64,000 bases of DNA from Reclinomonas americana ATCC 50394 (Eukaryota; Jakobida; Jakobea; Jakobida), in NCBI GenBank assembly GCA_048213135.1, contig PS015421.1:1-64000 (forward strand). The letters run 5' to 3'. The translations under genes were made by a program, and so were the position numbers. Positions 11,061-21,229 of this stretch are shown here, piece after piece (the first letter of the stretch is position 1; every line of letters begins with the position of its first letter). The notes beneath the pieces are model-generated. The model did no database searches. It was not told the origin of the DNA and saw only the letters and a list, made by a program, of their open reading frames with translations.

Positions 11061-11301
11061 GCGTGCAGACCGACTGGGCGTCGGCGATGCGAGCGGCCAG
11101 TGCTGGCGTGGAGGCGTTGAGTGAGTGCAGTGAGCCTCTGGCGCCCATGTTGCGGTGTCGACTGCTGTCGCGCAAGGCTCTGGCGGTGCATCAGTGCAAG
11201 CGACCGAGTGCAGTGCTGCGCGATAGTTGCGTCTGTCTGTCTGTCTGTGTGCCTTCTCAGCTCCACGTGCTGCTGTCGAGTTGACGCGTCTTGACGGGTA
11301 G
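11061..11301 (+). CDS. 3' terminal exons of the TPR protein
   Basis: After an acceptor GCGTGCAG the exon reads TDWASAMRAASAGVEALSEC and then PMLRCRLLSRKALAVHQCKR, helical and TPR-like, ending LRD. A 35-nt intron (11226-11260) with donor GTTGCGTC joins it in phase 1 to PRAAVELTRLDG and stop at 11301. It lacks any start codon or upstream exon on this contig. It fits as the direct continuation of the exon ending AACHIVL at about 8946 once contig 8925-10474 is reversed. The 35-nt intron is shorter than most here. Confidence 0.6.
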
Positions 11302-11309
11302 CGCTGGCC

Positions 11310-12360
11310 ATGCTGAACTCGGTGTTTGAGGACGATGCGGAGGCGCTGTGGGCGTCGGTGGTGCAGCCGTTTCGAGAAAAGGAGCTGGAGTTGTCGTTCT
11401 GGGTGGCGTGGGAGGAATCGCTGCCGCTGTCGACGCTGTCGGTGGCCACGCGACTGGCGATCTGTCGGCAGTGTGTGCGACTTGGCGAGTACGACGAGGA
11501 TGTGGTGCTGAGAGTGGTGGCGGCGGAGATGATGAGTCGGCATGGCGATGAGCTGTCGTTCTCGTTGGATGAGGTGTGCACTGAGCCGCTGCTGGGTGCC
11601 ATGCTGGGCGGCCTCATGGAGCGGTACCCGAACGCGGGCGAGTGGATCGCGTCGGCGTCTCGTGATGCACCCGAGCAGAACATGGTGTACAGTTCCGAGG
11701 CCGACGCCGTCCTCGGCGTGTTTCGACGCATTGTGGATCACGGTGAGCACCTCACCTCCCTCCCCCCCTCTCTCTCTCCCCTCGTGTCTTCTCACTGTTG
11801 GAGAATGGGTGGCAGGCGAGGATCGGCATCGGCAGGTTCTGCAAGACGACCGCCGTTTCGCTCTCATTCTCGGTTTCTACCTCATGTTTTCACTCAACAT
11901 GGCCGAGCCGGCCATGGTGCTGGCACGTCAGCTGGTCGGCCTCGGTCGTTGCGTTGCGCCGTGTGAGTGTTGTTGTAGGTGAGGTTCATGTGCTCACCGT
12001 CGACTGACATGCAGCCGAGTGGAAGCAGCTGCTGGTCGATCTGCACTTTTTCGATCGCATGCGCCACGTGACTGGCCTCGCCCGCACCCCCGACGAGCAG
12101 ATTCAGTTGTACAAACAGTTCCTGTTGGAGATGGGATTCACCGAGGGTGAGGCGCAACGTCGGTTTCTTGTTGTTGTAGTTGTTGTACTTCGTGTGCTCA
12201 TCGCACGGCAGACGTGTTGCCGGAGCGTGCGCCCGTTCAAGACCCACTGCCACCAGCGCGTCCGGTCATGTCGCCGCTGGTACCAATGTCGGTGGAGTTG
12301 GTGCCGGAGCTGCCGGCTGGCCACCCGGCGAGCGAAGACTTCCCCATACCGCGTTGACGA
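11310..12360 (+). CDS. unrecognised soluble helical protein
   Basis: Start MLNSVFEDDAEALWASVVQP at 11310. Exon 1 continues with EKELELSFWVAWEESLPLST and ends FRRIVDHG. Exon 2 (EDRHRQVLQDDRRFALILGF...) holds one hydrophobic stretch, LILGFYLMFSL. Exon 3 (EWKQLLVDLHFFDRMRHVTG...QIQLYKQFLLEMGF) is helical. The last exon has DVLPERAPV and a proline-rich tail ending FPIPR with stop at 12360. The intron before EWKQLL may begin at GTTGCGTT or 15 bp later at GTGAGTG; both keep the frame. All joins are phase-consistent, so this is a real gene of roughly 290 residues, but I do not recognise the family. Confidence 0.7.
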
Positions 12361-12563
12361 AGAAGATTCAGTGAATACGTACCCCCAGCAGCACAAGGAA
12401 GAAGAATCACCATGATCGAGCAGGCGGTTGTCTGGCCAGCATCGACGTGCAGTCGTCGCGACATGATCGATCGTCTTCAGTCTTCACACACAACGCACGC
12501 GGGTTTGTGAGAGCGGAGGCAGCTGCAACAACACTTCCAACGAATAGATTCACAGGGAAAATC

Positions 12564-13474
12564 ATGAGTGCTGCAACGGTGGCCCGCAATGTTCTTTTGC
12601 TCAGCTCGGGCATGTTGTTGCGCAATCGTTGTTATGATTCTGATGCAGAAAGAATAAGTTTCTCACAACGGTCGTCTTGTCACTGTTGCCAGTGGCCTGA
12701 GTGGCCTTCATCATCTCCTGTTCCCCACCTCGGCGGCAAGCGTGCTGCTCGGTGCGTGCGCGCGTGTGTGTGCGTGTGAGTATGTGTGCACGCAGAAGAG
12801 AAGCTCGAACGGGAGAATATCAGGCAGTTTCTGCGCTGACGTCCGCGCGCGCGCGTGCGTGCGTGCTGTCGTTGCTGAACCTGTGCAATGTGTCTGTTGT
12901 GCCATAGGTGTCCCCAACCCCTCAGTGGAGCTCCGCACAGTGCTGCAGGTGCGTGTCAGTCGTTGAGGGTTCTTTCTGTTTTGTGGGATCTATTCTTTTA
13001 TGTCCGTGGGGGATACAAGCTCCTCACGACCTAATTCCAACCACATTCCTGCAACTCCGCAGACTTCTGGATGCGCATTCCTGCTGCTGGCCGCCGTGCT
13101 GTTCTTGTTGCGTTCCGAGCGAGTGAGCGACACTTCATACACGGACAGAGAGGGAACGAGAGGGCGATGTGTACATATTCTTCGAGCCGCCCGATTTGTG
13201 TGTACGGCCTAAAATGCGCACGTCTGCACTCGACAGCTTGCCAATCACCAAGATGGCGCTGCGTGCCGCCGGTACCGGATTCATCCTCAGCGGCCTCGGC
13301 ATGCTGCTGACCTTCTACAACATGTCGGTGGTCAGCACCATCTGCTGGATCCAAACCGGCCTGCATCTCGGATTTGGCATTGTTCTCCTCACGAATCCGG
13401 GCATGCATCTCCCCGCAATGCCACGCCTCATTCAGGGCAACGGCATTCACCAACCGGAGAAGAAGAACGAGTGA
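12564..13474 (+). CDS. small integral membrane protein, about four TM helices
   Basis: Five short exons assemble in phase to roughly 145 residues: MSAATVARNVLLLSSGMF, GLSGLHHLLFPTSAASVLLG, VPNPSVELRTVLQ, TSGCAFLLLAAVLFF, then LPITKMALRAAGTGFILSGL and GMLLTFYNMSVVSTICWIQT with GLHLGFGIVLL, and a hydrophilic tail PRLIQGNGIHQPEKKNE. The donors at 12605 (GTTGCGCA) and 13107 (GTTGCGTTC; intron 13107-13236) both keep the frame. Hydrophobic segments alternate with short loops as in small Golgi/ER membrane proteins, but no family signature was recognised. Confidence 0.7.
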
Positions 13475-13807
13475 CGGGGGTAAAACGGCAATCGGGAAAC
13501 GGTCGTGTGCGTGTGTGAGGGAAGGCCAGCGAGGTGAACAACAAGTGGGCGCGCGGGGAAAGTCAGTGTACAGCTGTACCCTGCAGGGCATTGGTCATTA
13601 TATACGTCTTTACACATGGGCTAGTTGCGTAACCAAAGGACAGCGGATACAGTGCGAAGAGTAGGGAACAAAAGGGTAGAGGGAGAGAGAAGAGAGACTG
13701 CGAAAGAGTGGCACAAACACAAGAAATCCATTACTCCACAGAGAAACCATTATCGAACATGTGCGTGCGCAGTCCGAGATCTCGTCGAACGCGCCACGGC
13801 CGCGGAG

Positions 13808-14070
13808 TTAGTCGTAGTCAACGATGCGGCCATCGTCTTGCTCGCACATTCTGCGGCTGCGGTGTTGGCATGGGCGGTGGTGGACATCACCGATCGGTAG
13901 GGACATTGTTGCAAGGCGAGCAGCGACTGTTCGTACGGCAGTGGCGCAGGTAGTGTGCGATACACGGACTCGGCGCTGGACATGCGTGCAATGGCGCCCG
14001 CGTCGCCGCTATAGTACAGTTGCACGTCGGTCAAGTAGGCGCGCTGTTGTAACAAACAGAGCGGTGATCA
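13808..14070 (-). CDS. 3' part of an unrecognised gene
   Basis: An exon bounded by TTACAACAG on its 5' side reads RAYLTDVQLYYSGDAGAIAR and then MSSAESVYRTLPAPLPYEQS and LLALQQCPYR. After a short intron the last exon CEQDDGRIVDYD ends with TAA at 13808-13810. Upstream (14071-14600) exon-like pieces such as CLEDDPRVTEALQS occur, but the joins could not be fixed. No family recognised. Confidence 0.45.
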
Positions 14071-15545
14071 GCCGCCGAAGCGCACAGAAAACTCGAGAAA
14101 CAGAATCTCAGCGGTTTCTCTCTTGTTCTCACTGCAGTGCGAGAGAGATACCGGAATGCATAATGGTGCCGAGGAAAGAATAAGAGAAGAAGAAGGGAAG
14201 GAAGGAGGGAGGGTGTGGGAAGGAGGAGAGCGCAAGAGCAGCAGCGCGTGTGTGTGATGGCTTTGCTGCATTAGGGTAAACAGGATTGGAACTGAAGAAT
14301 TGGACGCCATTCGCCGACTCAACAGCCACACATCCCTTCCCTCTCACTCTCCCCGAGGGGGGCGAGGAGGAGGAGAGAGTGGGCATCAAGCGAGGCGATA
14401 AGAAGAGACAGGAGAGAGAGAGAGAGAGAAAAGAAAGAGAGAGAGTGTGTGTGACTGAGAATCGAATGTCGGGAAACACACACACACCAGTGACTGCAGG
14501 GCCTCGGTCACTCGCGGGTCGTCTTCGAGGCATGCCATCGCGTGTTCTTCTTGCTGATCAAAAGTCATGTGTGTGTGTGATGTTGTGGTGTGGTGGTCTC
14601 CTCTCCCGACTTGCTCAAAACAGAAAAAAATGGGAACAAATTCAGACAATAATTTGTCGTCGAACAAAATTTGACAGAAATCAACAGAAAAAGGCAACTG
14701 CCGACGAGTGTGAGTGTGAGGGTGTGAGGTTGCGGGTACGAAGGTGGGGGTCAGACCGAGTCGTGGCGAGAGAGAGAAAGAATAATTGATCAATCGTGCG
14801 ATAGTTGCCAAAAACGAGAATTGGCAAACTGTCGCGCTAATCTTTGTTGTTTCACTCCTCTCCCGAGATGCCAATGTTAAATCTCCATGCGGCGCCTGTG
14901 CAGTGCAATACATATGTCAAGCGAATGCGGAGTGCGGTGCCAGCGCACCGCGACGAATTCCAAGAGCACATTTTTGTGTGCGCGCAGTGGGTTGCAGCAC
15001 CCACCACTTGCGCGCTGTGCCACTTGGCGGACGCGGTCTGCCACACGGGGTTGAAGTCTCCCATTCCACTCGTCTCTGCTCATCCACTGCCTGGCACACT
15101 CTTCGAGCCGCATAGCATAAGATGTGCTATCGCGAAAGACCACCAATTCTGGGCAACGGTGGCGACGATGGGCAATCCTCGAGATCTCGGTATGTCGCAG
15201 CGCTAGCAAGCGAGCGTGCACCCACCAGGTGGACCAGACGCACCACCAAACGGCGCCGACAGATCCGCACAGCCACTACCAGCACACATTCTGCCACGCC
15301 ACATTATCACGCACATACTGCCGACCCCTGACACACAACTGCAACAACATTTTGTGCGGCGACACCGCACAACCGCAGATACTCCCTCCTCGCCCGCACC
15401 TAGTGGATTCAATTCTCTCTGCCTCAAGCGCCCTTTCCTCGCAATACCTTTCTCGGCAAGCAGACAACAAAGCGCACATCGCCCACCGCACAATTGAAAA
15501 GAATCGATATCGGCAAAGGGAAAAGGGGAGGCGAAGGGGTCCTCC
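14071..15545. other. no gene that can be supported
   Basis: CT/GA-rich runs at 14190-14470, then a 14800-15500 stretch with open frames on both strands (for example the plus-strand frame 14844-15206). None shows family motifs or clean splice borders. It may hold the 5' exons of the gene ending at 13808 or a promoter for it. Confidence 0.4.
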
Positions 15546-16986
15546 TCACAGATCCCAGTCGCCCGACTCGTCGGTGTTGCGGATGGCACCACCTTCGTCG
15601 CCGTCGCCGCCGCCGCCCTCGAGTCCAGTTGGCGACATGGCCGGGTGTGAGACAGCGCGTGAGACGGCGGTCTCGGAGACCGTCATGGCCACCTGCGCGT
15701 CGGCACCGGTCAGGACCGCCTCGCGTCGCCGTCGCTCCTGCGAGATCTCCTCCAGAATGAACGCTGACGCCATGGACTTGCCCGAGATCTGCGCCAACAT
15801 ATCGCGCGCCCGCCGCGCCTCGCCCTCGGTCACACGCAGCAAGTGCTCCGATTGCGACACCACCAGCGCAATACGATCCAGCTGCTCATTCAATCGCCGC
15901 GCCGGCACCGTCACCTCCTTGTGCACGGCCTTGTGCAGATCGCTGGCCGAGTGCTCCAGATCGCGCAGTCGCGTACCGAGGTTGGCCGGCGCATTCAAAA
16001 TCTTCGGTCCGCGCTTCACCATAAACGTGGTCACGCTCTCGCGCACACGATTGCCGAGCTTCTGCAACCCGCGTGCCAGCGCGCTCTTCTTCTTCGGCTG
16101 CGGCGGTTCCTCTGCTGCTGTTGGTGTCTCAACGACCTGCGCATTCTCACCAGTCGGCTCCGCGACAGCAGCCGCAACAACGACAGGTGCAGCGGTCGGC
16201 GACGGCGCAGCAGTGGTGTTCTTGTTGCGCGAGAACAGATTGCTAAAGCCGGTCTTGAGCCGCGAGAACATGCCTCCTCCGCCACTGCTCTTCCCACTGC
16301 TGCTGCTGTTGGTGTTGGAGGCAGCGGCGGTCGGCGACTTTTTCTGACTCTCCTCCGAGGCCGCCACGGTCTCGCGTCTGCGCTCCTCCAGCAACCGCCG
16401 CTTATCGCCCATGGCATCGCCGGGGTACGGTGGAGGCGGTGCTCGCTGCTGCTGCTGCTGCTCAGGCTGTTGTCGCGCAGCTTCTCTCTCACGCTGTGCC
16501 TGCAACTGCGCGCGTGTTCTCGCCGCCATGGCATCCAGCTGCGCATCGCGCTCCACAATCGCCTCCAGACTGCTGCTGCTCGCCGACAGCTGCATCTCGC
16601 GCTCCTCGTCCTCCTCCTCTGTCGGCATCGACCCTGCCGTCCTCTCATCCTCCTCCATCTCCTCGTCCTCGTCATCGTCTTCCTCCTCGTCTTCCTCGTC
16701 ATCCTCGCCCATGACTGTGTGTGGAGAGAGTGAGTGGCGAGCGAGAGGAGAGTGTGTGTGTGACATACGCGCACCTACACGCGCTCGTGTGGGCAACACG
16801 GCCACTGCGGGTGGAGGCACCACAGCGCGAGGAGCAGGCGCCTGCATAAGAGTGTGTGTGAGAGAGCGTGTGTGTGTGTTAATAGACACTCTCTCACACG
16901 TGCATGTGCGCGCTCACCGCAAAGTAGTCATCCTCCTCCTCCTCGTCGTCCTCACCGTGCGTCACCACTCCCTTCTTACTGCTCAT
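15546..16986 (-). CDS. acidic, coiled-coil, low-complexity protein
   Basis: Exon 1 starts at 16986 (MSSKKGVVTHGEDDEEEEDD). A Pro/Ala exon (APAPRAVVPPPAV) follows. The main exon begins with MGEDDEEDEEEDDDEDEEME, has a charged helical part (LEAIVERDAQLDAMAARTRA), a Q-rich run, a basic Ser-rich part with MFSRLKTGFSNLFSR, and a C-terminal helical region (RLRDLEHSASDLHKAVHKEV, RRLNEQLDRIALVVSQSEHL) of coiled-coil character, ending SGDWDL. No TM segment or catalytic motif. The helical C-terminus is vaguely SNARE- or tether-like, but I do not assign it. About 440 residues. Confidence 0.75.
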
Positions 16987-17057
16987 GTTTGCCTGTCAGA
17001 GAGTCACACTCACAGTCTGTCAAATCAACGAGCTCTCATTCTCTCTGTGTCTTTGTC

Positions 17058-17260
17058 ATGCGCGCCACTCTCCTCCTCCTCGTCCTGCTCATCGCTGCCA
17101 CTGTGCTCGTCGCACTGTGCGCAGAGGCCGCGCGTATGCCCATGCCAGGTAACGCGCACATTGTGTCTCTCTTTCTCACTCGTTTGACACTCTGACACAC
17201 ACACTGTGACACACAGGCGGCCAGTTCCCAGTGGGAGTTGCGTGCCTCTCATTAAGAGAA

Positions 17261-17299
<39 letters not shown>

Positions 17300-17767
17300 G
17301 CGCGAATCATCTTTTCTCACTCATTCCCTCTCTCGCATGTAGTCGGGCGACCTTGAGCGCGAAGACATTGTCGCTGCTGCGCAGGTACTGTCCTCTCTTG
17401 CTCTTCTCCTTCTTTGACTTCTCTGTCTTCACACGTGCGCATTCTCCGAACACAACAGGCCGCTGTCTCGCACATTTCCTCGACACAGAATCTGCGCGTG
17501 CAGCTCAGCCGTGTCACACGCGCGGCCACACAGGTTGTCGGTGAGTGGCCGCACTCAACTCACCTCTGCTTTCTCTTTGGCTTGTCACGCGCGCTCACCT
17601 CCTTCGCAGCCGGTCTGAACTATTACCTCACGGTGGAGCTCGACGAGCTTGGTGGCGCCGGCAACGCCAAGCGCACCTACGATGTCGTCGTCTATCGCGG
17701 CTTTGATCGCAAGTACTCGGTCTCGCGTGTCTCGGAGGTCCACGAGACCAGCTTCGGTTCCGAGTAA
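17058..17767 (+). CDS. secreted cystatin-type cysteine protease inhibitor
   Basis: Signal peptide MRATLLLLVLLIAATVLVAL followed by CAEAARMPMPGG. The mature part has the family landmarks: the N-terminal GG, the helix region LEREDIVAAAQAAVSHIS, the central loop QVVAGLNYYLTVEL (QxVxG motif) and a C-terminal beta strand part ending SEVHETSFGSE. The QVVAG motif is made by splicing across a GTGAGTGG intron, which confirms that join. A junction after FPVG can be read with a GTTGCGTG donor (17239) or a GTGGGAG donor 6 bp earlier; both keep frame. The family blocks papain-like proteases by inserting these loops into the active site. About 125 residues, normal length. Confidence 0.85.
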
Positions 17768-17865
17768 CTTCCCTGTTTCCTCCTTTCCCTCACACCCCGC
17801 CTGCCTGCCTGCCTGCTTCCTTGCCAGTGCGTTGTATAAAGAACGNNNNNNNNNNNNNNNNNNNN

Positions 17866-18476
17866 TGCGCCAGAAGCGCGAGGTGCACACGTTCCCCGCA
17901 CACTTCCCTGTCACGGCGGTGTCGTTCTCGGATGCGTCGGATCAGATCTTCTCCTCTGGCATCGACAATGTGGTGAAGGTGTGGGACGTGCGCAAGCAGG
18001 CGCAGCTAATGTCCATGGAGGGCCACGAGGACACCGTCACGGGCATGTCGTTGAGTCCGGACGGCTCGTACCTGCTCACCAACTCGATGGACAACACGGT
18101 GCGCATCTTTGACGTGAGACCCTTTGTCGCCGACGGCGTGCGCTGCGTGAAGGTGTTTTACGGAATTCAGGTGAGTGATGCGGATAAGGAGAGGAGTGAG
18201 GAGAGGAGAAAGGCTCATGTTTTGTGTGTCGCACAGCACGGTCTGGAGAAGAATCTGTTGCGATGTGCGTGGTCGTCGGATGGCACCAAGGTGGCCGCCG
18301 GCTCGGCCGACACGCCCTCACACGTGTTTGTGTGGGACACGGCCACACGCCGCGTGGTGTACAAGCTGCCGGGCCACGGCGGCAGCGTCAATTCAGTGCA
18401 CTTCCACCCCTCGGAGCCCATCATCGCCTCGGCCTCCTCCGACAAGACCATTTTCCTCGGCGAGTTGGAGCTCTGA
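17866..18476 (+). CDS. SNRNP40: SNRNP40 C-terminal half on an apparently inverted contig
   Basis: WD40 repeats of the U5 snRNP 40-kDa protein: RQKREVHTFPAHFPVTAVSF, SDQIFSSGIDNVVKVWDVRK, GHEDTVTGMSLSPDGSYLLT, NSMDNTVRIFDVRPF, a GTGAGTG intron at 18171-18236, HGLEKNLLRCAWSSDGTKVA, FVWDTATRRVVYKLPGHGGS and SASSDKTIFLGELEL with stop at 18476. It starts abruptly at the contig edge. The N-terminal half is on the opposite strand at 18973-20999. Reversing contig 17866-18553 joins ...TATGGGATC to TGCGCCAG and gives W-D-L-R-Q with no residue missing. Confidence 0.9.
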
Positions 18477-18972
18477 AAACCCCCCACTACGAAAAAAAGA
18501 CAATGAACGGCGCGGTAATGGTGTGCATGGTGGTCATCATCCTTTTCCCCTTGNNNNNNNNNNNNNNNNNNNNNNNNNNNNNNNNNNNNNNNNNNNNNNN
18601 NNNNNNNNNNNNNNNNNNNNNNNNNNNNNNNNNNNNNNNNNNNNNNNNNNNNNNNNNNNNNNNNNNNNNNNNNNNNNNNNNNNNNNNNNNNNNNNNNNNN
18701 NNNNNNNNNNNNNNNNNNNNNNNNNNNNNNNNNNNNNNNNNNNNNNNNNNNNNNNNNNNNNNNNNNNNNNNNNNNNNNNNNNNNNNNNNNNNNNNNNNNN
18801 NNNNNNNNNNNNNNNNNNNNNNNNNNNNNNNNNNNNNNNNNNNNNNNNNNNNNNNNNNNNNNNNNNNNNNNNNNNNNNNNNNNNNNNNNNNNNNNNNNNN
18901 NNNNNNNNNNNNNNNNNNNNNNNNNNNNNNNNNNNNNNNNNNNNNNNNNNNNNNNNNNNNNNNNNNNNNNNN

Positions 18973-20999
18973 GATCCCATAGCTGCGGCGGTGCGGGGTG
19001 AGGAGGAAGAGGAGGAGGAGGAGGGAGGGGGGGGGGGGGAAGGATGAAGAAAGAAACGCAACTCGCACAGTGTCGTCGTCGCTGCCGGAGCACACCAACT
19101 GCGGTCCTCTGCGTGCGGGATGGCACGAATTTACCAGTGCCGAGTGCCCGCGCAGAGTCTTGATCTTTTCGCCGTACTCGGCGTCCCACACCGCCACCAT
19201 TGTGTCGACCGACGACGTAAACAGGCGACTGCGAGTGGATTGTGAGGGGGTTTTGAAAGGGAGAGCATGGGAGACTGCAGCGACGCAACGTTCCGTCCGT
19301 GGACCAGTGCAAGTCGGTGACCGAGTGCTTGTGACCCTCCAACAAGCAGTAGTTCTTGCAGTCCTCGTACACGTGCCACAGGACTGCCAAAAAACAACGA
19401 GGGGATGTGAGAGCGATGCAAACAACAAGTGAGCAGTGCGGCGCCACGCAACAGATTTGCTTGTCGAACGCGCCCGATGCCAGGTGATTGCCGTCCGGTG
19501 AGAATGCCACGCAGTTGACGGCCGCCTGTGGAGNNNNNNNNNNNNNNNNNNNNNNNNNNNNNNNNNNNNNNNNNNNNNNNNNNNNNNNNNNNNNNNNNNN
19601 NNNNNNNNNNNNNNNNNNNNNNNNNNNNNNNNNNNNNNNNNNNNNNNNNNNNNNNNNNNNNNNNNNNNNNNNNNNNNNNNNNNNNNNNNNNNNNNNNNNN
19701 NNNNNNNNNNNNNNNNNNNNNNNNNNNNNNNNNNNNNNNNNNNNNNNNNNNNNNNNNNNNNNNNNNCGAGGGAGTAAGAAGGAGAAGGGGAGGGGGAGGG
19801 GGAGAGGGAGGGAGAGGGAGGGGGAGAGGGAGAGGGAGAAAGCAAGCAATAAAGGAGAACGCTGTCGCGCAAGATATGCAGAATTCAACGCCAGTTGAGT
19901 ACGCAAGAGAACAAGAAAGAGCGAGAGAGAGAGGAAGCAACAGAGAAGAACGCCGTCGCCCAAGCATGTATGCAAGAATCCAAGAGAGACATAAGTCAGA
20001 GAAGGAGAGAGCAACAAGCGAAGAATGCAGTCGCCCAAGACATGCACGATGTAACGCCAGTCGTACACGCAAGTGAGCAAGAGCAAGAGAGAAGACAGAG
20101 AGGAAGCAACAGAGAAGAACGCCGTTACCCACGCACGCATGCACAAGAACCCAAGAGAGAGATAAGTCAGTGAACGAGAGAGCAAGTGACAGAGAGGAAC
20201 GTCATCGCCAAGGAGATGCGCCATGCACTGCACGCACGAGTGCAAGTGCAGAACAAGCAAGAGAGAGAGAGAAAGAAAGGAAAAAGAAGCAACAGAGAAG
20301 AACGCCGTCGCCCAAGCATGCATGCAAGAAGCCGAGAGAGCGATAAGTCAGTGAAAGAGAGAGAGAGAGAGAGAGAGAGAGCAAGCGACAGAGAAGATCG
20401 TCACCGCCGAGGAGGTGCACCGTGCATGAGAGCAAGAGAACAAGAAAGAGAGAGAGAGGAAGCGATCAACCACACTGCAGTCGTCCAACGTGCATGCACA
20501 AATCGCATTCCCCTTCCTCCCCTTCTCCTCTTCCCCTTCTCACTCTCTCCGCCCGTGCACGCAACTCCATGCCCCTCCAGTCGCATGTTTGGCGCCTGCA
20601 GACCGCTGGTGCGCTTGGGACCCTGCGCGCGATCCATCACAAATGAGACTCTCTCATTCATCACTTTTCTCTCTCACACACACGCACACACGCATAAGAC
20701 AGTGCACAGACGCAGAGCGACAGGCAAACCGTTGAGAGAGAGAGCGCGCACAACAGACATCAGCAAGTCATGTGCAACCCACACACGCACGCACGCACAC
20801 GAGCGCGCGCTCTCCCTCTCTCTCATCGCTCTTCTCTAGCCTTTCCCTTCCCCCCTCTCCCTCGCTCTCTCACCAGCGAGACAAGTGCCTGCGTTGAGTT
20901 TGCCGAGGCCGATGAGGAGGCAAGCACCAGTGCGCCACCACTTCGTTGCCGCTTCACATCCAGACCGCCCTCTGCCTCGCCATCAGCCGCGCGCTTCAT
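18973..20999 (-). CDS. SNRNP40: SNRNP40 N-terminal half (U5 snRNP WD40 protein)
   Basis: Spliceosomal component that contacts Prp8. Exon 1 (20874-20999) MKRAADGEAEGGLDVKRQRS...; exon 2 (20566-20622) GPKRTSGLQAPNMRLEGHG; then AAVNCVAFSPDGNHLASGAF and DKQIF, LWHVYEDCKNYCLLEGHKHS with VTDLHWSTDGT, RLFTSSVDTMVAVWDAEYGE, KIKTLRGHSALVNSCHPARR, GPQLVCSGSDDDTVR and LWD at the contig edge. Four successive introns start GTTGCGT: 19526-20565, 19384-19452, 19229-19289 and 18983-19062; each junction restores residues expected in the family. The family has the same RRGPQLV...GSDDGTV-LWD wording. The first of these introns contains GA-rich tandem repeats and a 233-N gap. Confidence 0.9.
19890..20480. repeat. 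GA-rich imperfect tandem repeat in the SNRNP40 intron
   Basis: GAAGCAACAGAGAAGAACGC recurs at about 19935, 20103 and 20287, each followed by CCAAGCATG/CGCACGCATG, CAAGAANCC and AGAGAGNNATAAGTCAG. Shorter GAGAGAG copies lie between. Read on the sense strand of the gene it is pyrimidine-rich. Confidence 0.75.
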
Positions 21000-21229
21000 C
21001 TTAATCAAGAGTACGATAGTCACAGCGATCGATCAATGGACATCNNNNNNNNNNNNNNNNNNNNNNNNNNNNNNNNNNNNNNNNNNNNNNNNNNNNNNNN
21101 NNNNNNNNNNNNNNNNNNNNNNNNNNNNNNNNNNNNNNNNNNNNNNNNNNNNNNNNNNNNNNNNNNNNNNNNNNNNNNNNNNNNNNNNNNNNNNNNNNNN
21201 NNNNNNNNNNNNNNNNNNNNNNNNNNNNN

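Noticed and set aside
14844-15206. Plus-strand 120-residue open frame
   Set aside because: No family motif, no splice context, and an equally long frame exists on the other strand. Kept only as unassigned sequence.
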